The notes beneath the pieces are model-generated. The model saw only the letters and a list, made by a program, of their open reading frames with translations. It made no database searches and had not been told where the DNA came from. 64,000 bases of DNA, from NCBI GenBank assembly GCA_013399875.1, contig VXAZ01009403.1, positions 552,138-616,137 of the forward strand. The letters are read 5' to 3'. A program made the position numbers and the translations under genes. This document shows, one piece after another, positions 1-12,400 of the stretch. This DNA comes from Gymnorhina tibicen. Its lineage: Eukaryota; Chordata; Aves; Passeriformes; Artamidae. Positions within the stretch are counted from its first letter, which is position 1; every line of letters begins with the position of its first letter.

Positions 1-3000
1 CACACTAGCACATTGTTTGAAGCTGAGAAATGGATTCCTGAGTAACTTTGTCACATAATTTATATCAAAGAGAGACCTGATTACTGCACTGAAATCCAGT
101 TAAATTTAGTAGTATTTTATCAGGGATTAATTTGGCTCAGTAGGGTATAACTGTAGCATTGTAGCAGCAGATGTTAAAAGCCAGAGCTTCGTTGCACTAA
201 GCACTAAACTGCTACAAATTGAAAACTTGGTTCATACCACAAATAGCTTAGTGATGAACATGTGGCACTAACATTAACCAGTTTTTGTAATTTGCCAGTC
301 AAAATTCAGTGGTAGATGTTCCGCACAAAAAGAATGTGATCACAATCTTCCACTGCACTATCTGTGGAACAGCCCTAATATGTTTTCAGACCTAAATTTG
401 GCCAAAGCCATAAAGAACTTGAGGCACTCATCATTAAAGTCTAAACTAAAATGAATAAAATAAGTTAAAATAAAATAAATAAAGTAGTAAGTGCATTTCC
501 CTATAGGTGTTCACAAAGTAAAATCTGAAATTTTCTGTCAGTGCTGATGGAATTTGGAAGACCCTGATAGGTGGAAATTCATGAGACTCGATCAAAACTC
601 TTCCTTTAGAGCCTGGAAAGCAATGGATTCTGGGGAGAGCGAATTTTGGCCCATGAGATCTGGGAGCAAACCTTTAATTTCATAAGGCTGGGAGGCAAGG
701 CAAACTAACCTAGCAGCCTGTTGTACTATAGCAAATGTAAGCGTTTCAGTATTGATTTTGAGGTGTTTTTCTTTTACGAAAAGACACTGTGACACATTTT
801 TATGCAATAGGACATACTTAATTGCATTTTAAAGCTTGTTTTGTCATTCTGAAAAAAAGCAATTATTTACTCTGACCCTACAGAGTTAAGGAAAAGTAAA
901 AGGAATGTATTATATCTCCTGCTCCACTTTTTTGAAGTGGTTGTCCTATTGCCCTGGGTTTATGTGGACCTTATTGCTCAGGTTTCGAGGATGTTTTTTC
1001 CTTGCGGTACCTGCATTTGCACCAGTCTCCTCTTATTCTCAAAACATTTGATAGATATTACTTAGAACTATTCCAGTTTTTCTCAATGGCCAACTAAGTC
1101 ACTGTTCATTTATTCTTCAACCATGCCTTCTTTCAGGATTACCTTTTTGCCTTTTTGGTCAGAGAGATCTGAATTATATCTTGACACCTGTTTAAGAGAT
1201 GCCTCTACTGCCTCAAAATAAAGCATGCACCTGTGTGATCCTTTTGCCATACTTTTAAAAGTGGAATGAGAGGGCATCCAGGAGTTTATCTACTAGCCTA
1301 AGAAGCCCCTTCTCATCTGTGAGGCCCGAACCTCAAAACACAAATACTGGCCAAGCTGAAATGCTTGTCACCTTCTCAGATGGGAAGGCTTTCATTTCGA
1401 CACAGCCAGAAATGGTTGTCCTAAGGGTTGCCCTCCAGGTGACGCTTCCCCCTTTCCATCATGCTAAGATGAAGCAGGACCTTTCAGTCTAAGGGACAGG
1501 GATTACAGCATAGACAAAGTCCCTGCATCAATATTGCTATTCCTTGAAGTGTGAGAGCTTTCTCTTGTGGTGGCAGCAGCAAGGCAGTTTCTACTGGGGG
1601 ATGACACTTAACATTTTTCTGCCTTTCTAGGAAGTGGCATTAGATGTGTTCCTTCTGGTTTGACTGTCCATTTGGGCAACAGAATTAAACAGGGACTGGC
1701 CAGAGGACTGGAAGCTTCACATCCCTGTTATGGAGTTCCACATTATCTGAACTGCTGAAATGGCTTTCTATAATCTCTAAAGTTGTTCACTCAAATGAGG
1801 ACTTCACCACTAAACTACCCATTTTTAAACTTGATAACCTGGAAAGGGTGCACACAGGTTTCCTTTCTCTCTTCCAGTATTTAATTAGCCCTTGGCAGAA
1901 CTTCAGACAGAACTGTATTCGTTTATTAGTATTTCGTCTACCGGGTCCTCCCCAAAAAATGTCTGTCTGAGCTCTACTAGTGGATCTATCACAAGCAGAT
2001 TGATGTATCAGTTTGTGTCCCACAATGCTAATTTTCCTCTCTCTTGAACACTCATTCATGTGTCTGCAACACATGAGAGTAGTTGAACTATCAGACTGCC
2101 TGTTGGGCAGTCCCCTGATAGTGTGGTTGAAACATACCCTCCAGGCCCCGTGTCCCCAGTTTCAGTGAAGATAAGGTGGGATGAAGGATGCAGAATTTTA
2201 GTATCAATATTTTATCCCTTTCTCAAAGAGACTTCTGCTGCTACTTCTCTACCTCTTACTGTGGAATGTGGGCTTTTTGGCTCATCTCATTTTAGAAATG
2301 CTTTTCTCCATGCTGCAGAGGGAGAAAGACTCACTCTTCCAGCACTCTTATTTCTCTTGTGCCTTACAAGTAATGGAAGGGAATGTAAATTATTAACTAC
2401 ATTAGATTTTTGGGTTCATATTTTTGTTGGCCTTCCCGTCAGTTCAGTCTGTTCCAAATTACCTGCTCAAACTGAAGCAGTCTGGTTTTTTGATGCATGT
2501 TTCTTACCTTTAATGAAGTCAGTTTACCATCCATCACAGCCTTGAGCTGTGCTTATCAAGATCTTTCCCTCTGCCAGGCAAGTGACTTGCAGGAATTTTA
2601 ATTTGGTGTTTCATGTTCTCATGGATTCTCCTCCAAAAAAAGTGGCATTCTTTGTTATTATCTTCTCTGTTAGAAAAATCAGAGAAATCCGTACCCCTGT
2701 GATTCCTTCTTTGACCTTACTCTTCCAAGATAGGCCAGGTCTTAAGATGCAGCCATCATTTTTGCTGAAGGTAGTGTCTTTAACATCACTTATTTGTTTA
2801 TGCTTCCCTTCACCATCCCTTGGACTTCTAAGAAACATACTTTATTTTGTACCTTTAATAGCAAAAGAGCTCCCTTTATATTTGAAGTCCAGGCTGTCTC
2901 AGAATATACAGACTGTGTATATCTCTGGCAGATCCAGCAGTTATCTAGATGGATGGTAGGTGTCTCAGTATTTGCTATAAAACTTAGGAGTTGATACTTC

Positions 3001-6000
3001 CAAGTGAGTGTACAGCTTCTGTGGGACTGTTGAGTTACTGACCCGCAGTATATCCACCACTCTTTCCCCAGGCACTGTGCCATCTCTGATGAGCTGCCTC
3101 ATGAGCTGCCACAGCACTTGGTAGAGTTAAGAACCTCTGGTAGATAATTTGTGGCAGTTAATTTTATGAAGTCATACCGTGTGAGCAAATGTGGATATTA
3201 ATTTGAAAGCTAAAAAGGAAAGAAGCTCTTTTAGCTCTGTGAGCTCTATTAGCAGGGCTAGCTTCTATGTTTTAGACCATGCCTGTGTGGTTGACCATTT
3301 AAACAATTTATGACATGATATGGGAGTTTTTATGCTGTTGTGTCAAAGGTGATGACAACAGTGTGAATAAATCATCCATGTTTACTGCAAAGGAAAAATC
3401 TCTGCAGTCTGGAGGGATAAGGTGTAGGTGTACCCTCAGAATGATTTATTCATAGTCTGTGTATCCCAAAGAAGACTAATTACTGGTAAGTTATGTTTCT
3501 TTCTCGAAGACCAATCTCTATTCTCTATTCTACTTGTGGATTATGGTAAAGGATAATGGGACAGCAGTCTGCATCAACAAAGATGGAATTAAGCTTATAA
3601 TAATAAAACAGATTATTGTTGTTTCTTACTATAAACAGAGAACCAAAAGAAGATAGTTGCCTCTAACACAGATGTGCAGAGGACTTCAATAGAAGCTACT
3701 TATCATACTGAATTCTGGCTTTTTGGTATAATTTTTCTTTTTCATGCATTTCAGATACTTATATTTTGCACTTGAAAACCATGTCTGAAAAAGACATGTA
3801 TTAAGTACGTTCCTCATCAAGGATGCATTTTTCTTCTCATTAGGGGTTTTACTTTTGAAAGCAGTTCCTGCCTTCTAAAACGTAAAGTGTTTACTGCAGC
3901 ATCTCCTCTTTAAATCAATGAAACAGAGTATTTTAAAAAATCTTCTTTAAATAGTATAGAAGATCTACAAGAGCAAGGCAGCAGCACATTCCTTGAGGAG
4001 TCAGGAAGGGTAAGTATTCACAAGAACAAGTGAGGACATGCCTTTCAACTGCCTCATTTGTGCAGTGATAGGGCTTCAGGTAAAATATGGTGTCGAGGAA
4101 AAAAAGCAAACCAGATAACCTTTGCCTTGGAGATGCTTCTATGGAGCTTCCTGCCAGCCTGTCCTCCATAAAGACAAAGTTGCATCTGGTGGAAAGGTTC
4201 AGGACCCACACCAAAACTTGAAGAATGTCATGAAGAGCCTTGGACAAGTGTTGTGTCTCTGTAGAGGCAGCCTGCTCAGCCCACATGGCTCTGCTTATGG
4301 CATGAAGGTAAGATTGCAATTTAAATACTTTTTCACATTTTATAAAGTAATTCTCAAAGCTGATGTTCTTTTTTCTGACTGAATTTCTCTTGTCAGTCTT
4401 ACTGATTTAAAAAAAGCAGTTTTCTGTGTTTTTCCTCTCTTCTCTTGCTGTATAAAAGATCACAGAAATGAGTAAATTAACTACTGGATGATGAAAAGAA
4501 AATTGATTTTACACAAAAGCTTGTCTTGCATGTAAAACAATATATCAGTACAGTTAGTATAGATTTGAGGTTTTCTATAAGAATTGCAGTATTGTGGGTA
4601 AAAATTTTTAAAAGAAACTTAATTTTGTGTTAACTGAGTTATCTACTGGCAACCTATTGAAATGACATAGGAAGATACTGTAGTGTACCTTTTTATTTGC
4701 TGCTTTTTAAGCTTTATTTTTCCTTCCCTGCTTATTCCAAAATTCAGGGAAATGCAGCTTTCTTTGCAAAGCTTGAAAAAGAATCTAATTTGAAATTGCA
4801 TTAGTCTTCCTGAACGTCCTTATTCGTACTTCACAAGTTACATATTAATAGATTGGGAGTCTTTTTCCTTGCAGAAAAATTTGCACTGTTTATATCTCTT
4901 ATGTCAATAGGACCTTTGCATTGAAAGGTACCTTCTTCTAGCTGAGTCTGTTTGTGTTTTCTCAGTGCAGACAGGCAGGCTCAAGACCCATCTTAAAAGC
5001 ACCTGGGGTCTTGATGGTCTTAATTTGTAGGCAGCTGTTCCAGGACATCACTGCTTTTAATTCCTTACCAAAGCCTAGAATAATAAGCTAGTTCTAATAC
5101 ATTTTTTATTTAAATAGTTCTCTTCTGTTACTGGTGCTTGTACATCAAATTCCAGATGAGATCTGACTCATTTTTATATAGTCGTAATATTTCTTCTCTC
5201 TCTGTGGAAACTTTCTTGTCTGGCATACCACAGGATGCCTTTTACCCTTCGTGCCTGAAGCACACTGGTGCCTTAGAGTCATTCTGTGAATTACTGGTAT
5301 GCTCAGTTCTTTCTCCTTAATCAACTGATGAACTCCTAAGTTACCGTGGACTTTTTTTTTTCTTTCCCCAGGGCAGAATTCATCTTGCTTGACTCTAGTT
5401 GTCTCAATGCTGGGTATCGGGTATAAATCACAAAAACACTGTCTACAGTCAATGCAGGGAGAGAAAGAGACATCTCCAGAGGCACATTCAAAAATGTCTG
5501 GGATAAATCACCTCCTGGATGTTTTTTTTATTCTCTTTCAGTTGACAATGTAGAGAGCCTAGACAACCAGCTTGTCTCAGGATTGAATATAGGGAGACAA
5601 AGATTTTTACCCCTTTCGCCCGCTTTTTCTCTTCTCACTGTACTGTTTTAAATTTTAACTCACATCAATCAGCATTTGTCAAGATCATCTATTCCTCACT
5701 TTTTCTAGTGACACCTGATCATCACCAAATTGATGATGCTTCCTATCTTTGAGTCCACAAGGTGCTTTGAAAGGCACAAAGGACATTCTTTCTCCACAAA
5801 AAATGCATTCAAATCAAGGGATGTGCAGCTGTTTCCAGTATGTTTGAGGACATTGTTTAGCCAGTTAGAACACATATCACAGCTTTTCAGAATTTTTTCC
5901 TTGTTTGCCTTATTCATACTTGCATTTCTTAATTTTTGCTTACAAAGTTTTAATGCACTGTGAAATTTTAGAGGAAAGTTTCTCCAAAGCTACTGAAGAC

Positions 6001-6671
6001 ATTTGTGTGCTTTCTTATAATATTTTTCATGCCAAGTAATCCCGAAATTGGTTTCTTTTGTTTGATCATACTGCTGATTTAAAACTGAACAGAGTATTAA
6101 TTCCACCAAAGGTGCTTAAAAGTGAAGCTACAACTCACTTTAGCAGTGAACAGTAAGAAACTGTTCCAGAACTAGTAATGTTAAAGATTTTCTTTGAGTT
6201 GCTAGGGCTGAATACTGGTGCTTAAATGCATTTGAGGTTCTTGAATCAAAATTTCTTTTACTGGATCATCAGCAGAAGATGGTTATTGAAAGAGGAAAAA
6301 TTAGGATTAATTCAAACAACTGGAGATGTTTTTATCAGAGATCTTCAAATGTGAGCTAGTCATGCTGGACTCCCTTTAAACTGGAGAGAAGTAGGCACTA
6401 CTAGATGCTACTCATATCACTGGAAAGTAAAGATCAAAAATAGGTAAGTGAATTCACATCTAGGAAATACCCATTTCTCTCTGATCAGTTATTAAGGAAG
6501 TCCAAGCTGACCAGCTCAAATATTCATGCTTGTCTTGTAGATGCTTCAAGTTGTTTGTTTTCAAAGCCAACAAATGAAAAAACTCAGCTGAGAAGTTATA
6601 AGGGTATTGAATTTCTTCCATTCAGAAGGTTTATGAATCGTTCTACATTTTCCTTTTTTTGTTGGTGGTTT

Positions 6672-6690
6672 TTTGTTTGTTTGTTTGTTT
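6672..6690. repeat. (TTTG)n microsatellite
   Basis: About five tandem copies of TTTG/GTTT, seen directly. It is an ordinary short simple repeat in intergenic DNA. Confidence 0.8.
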
Positions 6691-7782
6691 ACATTTATCA
6701 TTATATTCGTAATGTTTTCCCTTCCTTCTTTTATGTCATGGTATCCTGTTAGCCCTTTTGAAAAGCATATTTAAGCCAGTAGAGGACAGCATGGAAGAAT
6801 AACTTTGATAGTACTCCAAAACCTGGTGTTGATTTTGGTACCATCATGTCTGTACTCCGTTGATTTGGGATGTACCTGCCTTCCCAGTCTCTCTGAGTGC
6901 TTGGGGACCAGCACTGTCTGCCAGAGGTCCTTGCACATGTGCACTGGCCTCCCTAAGCCCTTCCTACCACCAGTGCTGGAGACAAAGCAAGGAGCTTTGA
7001 TAGCTTGAAAAGGAGGGTCTAGGTTCTATATTAATCTCAATATTTAGTTTTGCATCAAACATAAATAGGAGTGATTAACAGCACTTCATAATTGTTCACA
7101 GTTTAACAATAGATCTTTCTGAATCCTCATTAGTATTTGTATAGAAATTACATAAATTGTATTTTGCAAGATCTAGAGTGGGCAGAATTCCCAACTATAC
7201 TTTTCTCATATTTCTAAATCCTGTTTCAAGTAAATTGCCGGTCAATATAATAAATAGCAGAAAAAAGGCAGATGGAGAATGTGAAACATAGTTTCAGGAA
7301 TAATGCCATAGTTGTAAATGAGAAGTCAAAAGACTGTTTCTCTTTTTTTAGGCAAATGCCATGTTTTTACTTTGAGCATATGTTGTTATTTTCTCAGAGA
7401 TGCACAAAATCCTTGTGTAGTTCTTACATTCTAATTCAAAAGGCCAAGGTTTTCTACAAATGAATCTCACAATCTCAGATGGGCCATTTTAGGGGATTGT
7501 AACAGCTGTTTGTTTACATTTATTGTTTAAGATGCACATCAATTTCTATGAAACTACTCACATTGCATATTCACAGCTTTCATTAAATCTCATTTTCAGT
7601 TCAAAATGGCCAAGTATGGTCTCTGTCTGAAGGTTAAACTGCTTTAAAAGCAGTGAGTTTGTTGACAGAGCAAAGTACATTTTGATGATTTTGAAATATT
7701 CTGCCAACACTTCAGAAAAGAACTACATCAAAAGCAATCCAGCCCTCTTCACTCTTTGCTTTGAATGTGCATCATCAGTTAT

Positions 7783-7822
7783 GTGGAACTCTAGTTCCAC
7801 ATCAGTAGAGTGGAACTCTAGT
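7783..7822. repeat. Short direct and inverted repeat (GTGGAACTCTAGT)
   Basis: The 13-mer GTGGAACTCTAGT occurs at 7783-7795 and again at 7810-7822. The first copy also forms a near-perfect palindrome, with arms TGGAACT and AGTTCCA around a 2-nt centre. No function is implied; it is probably a small local duplication. Confidence 0.5.
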
Positions 7823-9399
7823 AAAACAGTTGTTAATTAACTTATGTCCCTTCTCATGGTGCTGCAGAATAAAAAGCACAAAATGTTGTAGGAGCAACTT
7901 GAAAGCAAACATTAGTTTGTTTGTTTCTTTATTAATAATTTATCATGAAATGTTATCAAATTCTCCCAACCTGTGGCAACATTCCTAGGACTGGACCCCA
8001 TCAATCTTGCCCCATCCTGTTCATTACGATACACGAGTTACTGTAAGTCTTGCTCCTGCAAACGCTTCTTGACCCAGAATGAGTTCAGATTTGGTCGGCA
8101 GCTTAGACAATGTCCTCTTGAATTATACCTTTGCAAACAGAAAAAAAGAGAGGCTGAAAACCTAAAATGAATTTAATTTAAATTAAATTGAAGTTGTTTT
8201 ATGAGCTGTCCTGCAAATAAACAATCAGAGCATAATAGTGGTTCTTATATGAAGATCAGAAAGTAAAACAGACCAAAAATCACCCAAACCTTAGTTTCTC
8301 CTATTACTCTTTTCAAAGTCGGAAAAAAACCACATGGAATAAACATTGAAAAATTGATATCATTTCAATATACTTAATTTATTAAGGCTTTACATATGGA
8401 TAATTGTTCCTTTAATTTAAAACAATGGCCAGCACTTGCCTCTTCAGATATCCCTGTTTGCTCATTTGACTTAGTGAAAAGTGTTGACACTGAGATTTGT
8501 TTTACATCAGGAAAAAACAGAGACTTTCTGCTCTTGTGCTCTTCAAGGGGAATCTATAGAGAATGCTATGAGCCATCCTAGAAACAGCAAAATGTCAAGC
8601 TTCTCTGACAAAGAGTAGAATCCCATTCTATACAGCCATGGGTACTGCCTTCTTCACATATCTTTTCTTTCTACATGTCCTGTTTCATATACCACTGACA
8701 TCCTAGTGCCTGTCCATTGATTAGGAGTGCTGTAGAAATCATGCATATGGGAAACAGCAATAAAAATTTTGCAGAGGCAGCCAGGTTTAATTTTGAAATG
8801 TCCCAACTTTTGGGTGTTTGACTTACGACCTTTCCTGATATTTTTAGTTAATTTTTAAGCAATTTTCTAGAGTTAGAAACCCCAAACAAATCTCTTTGCA
8901 TGCTGCATTGATATTCCCACAGGTTTTTCACCTGTTCCTCCTGGATAGCTGTTCTGCAGCCTCACTCCTTGCATAGCTAGAAGCCTCTTTTTTATTTCCA
9001 GATTAAAACAATATTAATCTTTGCTGCAACTGGAGCCTTTTAAACGGTTCTCTTCCAATCTGTGATAGAATCTTTCCACTTCACATAGAGTCACATTCCC
9101 CCTGGTTTTCTTCAGCTAATCAGCAAACTCTTTTACCATTTTGATACAAGAGATTCTTTAGAATCCACCTAATCAGGCCTTTGATAATCATCTGTCTTTA
9201 CTGGCAGTACCTCATATGTACATACTATCATCACGTTTACATTTTTCAGTATCGGCGAATCGGTAGCTCTTAATCATTCTGGCACTGATTAGTGCCAGTG
9301 GTTAAGGTTGTTACCATTACCTGTTGATGCTACACATTTATCCCATTTCTATCACTTCTAGTCCTGGAGGATTTCTGATTCTCCCTAAATTTTATCCTC

Positions 9400-9436
9400 C
9401 CCAAACCAAACCAAACCAAACCAAACCAACCCAAAC
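9400..9436. repeat. (CCAAA)n pentanucleotide microsatellite
   Basis: About six tandem CCAAA units followed by imperfect continuation (CCAACCCAAAC). It is a simple repeat in intergenic sequence, visible directly. Confidence 0.85.
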
Positions 9437-12400
9437 AATACAACATAAAAAACACTGACAGAATAACAGTGCTATAAAAATGTTGTGAAATCAGGTGTTT
9501 ACTTGGTGTAAAAAAGTGAAGAGTGGATATTTCATTTAATGAAAAGTTTAGAAGAGTTATAATTTAGATCCATGTTGTAATTGAGTTTATTTATGCTTGA
9601 GACCCAACAGGAATGCCAAACAGCTGTTCTACGCCAAGTGAGAAAGTCACTTAGCCATAGATGAAACCTGTCATGAGAATAATATTAATCGTGCTTTTAA
9701 GCTGGGGCATTTCTGTTTCACAAGTGGCAAAGAAACAGAACAATTAAGCCCATAAACCAAAAACCCATCAGACACATGAATAGCTTTCAAGCTATTTCAA
9801 TGTTTCAGAGGAAAACAAAGATATAGAGTTTAGGCACTTCTCAAAGAATTGGACTTTTCCTACAGCATGTCAAAGCCCAGTGAAGCAAGCAGAGATGGGG
9901 AGGAATGGTGACATAGATTAGAAGACGCCAGAAATCCCAAGAGAGTTCCCAGCAGAAGCAGCAAAAAACTCAAGCATCGTACTAGCAACGAAAGTTGTTG
10001 TCACTTTTTGTTCTTAAAAACAGCACAGACTAGGAGCCTTGCCAGTCCCAGAAAAGCAAAAGTATTGAATACAAAGTTGGGGGTTTTTTCAAGCAGATGA
10101 AACACTGGCAAACTTTGGAGGTCGGAAAAGCAGACAAAACTAAAAAGTAGGATGAGAACTTCAGACAGTGGGAAGTCAGTACCATGGAATCTCTTTGCAT
10201 CATTGAACTATGTGGCCCATCCAAGTAGAATATCTGAATTTTCCAAGCAGGATGAAAAAGAAAGTGACTAGAAATGGTTCCAGTATTACATAAAACCACG
10301 TGCCTTTTTTCATTAAAAAGTGTGAGCTAAAACTAGAGGGTCGGTTGAGGCAGGGATAGCCATTGTGTTCAGAGTGAAAGGCCTACGGTACTTCAGGATC
10401 TCTGCTGTATTACAGCAGTGCCACCAGAGAGCATGGGCTACTGGGTGGTGACTCTCAACAAAAAAAGTATCTTTGAAGAGAGGCATTTTAAATTTTTTTT
10501 TCCTTAAAAGGTCACCATGAGATAAAAAGTTATTTTACAGCAATACTGAAATTTTTATTTGATTCTCCTAGCCAAACTCTTTTTTTTAATTCCCTTATAC
10601 ATATATACCCTGCAAGCAGAATTGGAAAGAGACTGTGTGTGACAATTCTTCGCAAGAAAAATAAAATTCTTTTTACAGTCATGCATTTAAAGCAAGACAT
10701 GTTGAAGCATTAAATGAAAATTATGTTTTCTTTCTGTCTGCTAGGTCAGGTATTATTAAAGCCAGATAGCTTCTTATTACAGTTAGTCTACTATCTTTAG
10801 ATTTCAACTGGGAGGAGAAAAAAGAAACAGTGCAGTTGTTTAGAAATATTTCTAATATCACCTCAGGTCTTCCAGCAATCAAAATGAAATCAAATATTTG
10901 AGTACAGACATTTTTCTCTTTTCTGTGTTTTTATTTAACGCATGAGGAGAAATTAAATGGAAATGGGAACAAAGAATGAAAGAGAATACAAAGTATAAAA
11001 TGTCTAACAGGAAAAAACCCAGTAAGAAATAAATGTCTTGTATCCACCTTGAAATATTCTATAATCTTTGCTGTAAATAAATACTTTTATGGACTTCCAA
11101 AGTGCATGTTTGTGCCTCTAGTTGCAAATTAGTTTTTCCAAGACATTGATTTCAAAGGTGTGCTATTCTACAGTCTCATCAATTGTATAGCTCCATAAGG
11201 TCCATTAACCACTTCAATTGGGAAGTAAAAAGAAAAGTTGATTCTTTACATAAATATTTGTTTCACTGCTGCCATCTTAAATTTGACCTGCCTGGTTCAC
11301 AACAAGGGAAAACATTTAAGCTCTGTTGTTATTTTCTGTATATACAGCTCACACTAATGGATTGCTGCAATATCACTGACCTCAAAAGATGAAACTCCAT
11401 CAGATCAGTAGAAGGACCTTATAAGCCATAATGAATGAAAAAGAAATAGTTATAGATAACAAAATTTGCAAATTTAGTTTTGTCAAGACCTTTCTTTATA
11501 GAAGGAAAAATTCACTCAAACTGGCAAATGCATCTTATCTCTGACATATTCAGATTTGATATTTAAATCATGACATGACTTTTAACAAAAAAGCACACAG
11601 GAACTAAGAAAAGCAAATTTTTTAAATTAATTTGGGTTTAGTTATGTAAAAAATAAATCTCTGGTGATAGAAGATTAGAAAATAGAGATTAGGTTCTTAA
11701 AAGACACAAAAATCTAAAGTTAAATTGTGGTGCCACGTTCAGTTATCTTTTCTCATTCCACATTATCTAAAGCTACCCGGGAAAAGCAGATGCTGCTCCA
11801 GTTTGAACAGGTTATCGTGTCTTGTTGCATGTATTTTGTGGCTTTATTGACATCTCTTGAGTATATACAACGTGTGGGGGAGAACAATTAATCATTCTGG
11901 AATATATCCTAATTAATTTTGAAATTAATATTCTCTTCTGTTTTTTCTGTGCAAGCTCTCAATCAATATTTGATAGCCTGGTATTTTTACTGGTTTGTTT
12001 ACATTAGAGTAGTCTTGTCCCAGTCTGTCAGTTTAAGCTTTTCAATTATTTTAAGAATCTCAGATAAGCTTGACTGCAAGACCTAATCTTTTAGTTCATG
12101 TCTTCATTAAAGATGGCATCAAAATCAATCCTTCATTAAAATCTGTTGAACAAGGCCAATGCTGCTAGAGAAATGCTGCTACATCCCCTGCCAGTGCAAA
12201 TCAAATGCTTAATGAGACTATCTTCTGATTGCTAATGTCTCCTTATTAGCAAATGAATGAAAGAAAAATTAATCTTAGTAACTTATCAGGTTAAACAAGC
12301 AAATCAGAAGGGGCATATTTATTTTTCTTCCAAGAGCAAGAACAATCAAGAGAAAAAACACATAAATCACTTAAGGAAAATCCCAGAAATAATACTGTGC

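Noticed and set aside
4122..4308. An exon-like segment ending in ATGAAG|GTAAGA
   Set aside because: The donor match is good, but no convincing acceptor, protein similarity or partner exon was found, so one splice-site match alone is not enough.
7783..7822. Spaced short repeats considered as a CRISPR-like array
   Set aside because: Only two 13-bp copies exist, and the genome is vertebrate.
9400..9436. (CCAAA)n considered as an interstitial telomere-like repeat
   Set aside because: The unit is not TTAGGG/CCCTAA; it is an ordinary microsatellite.
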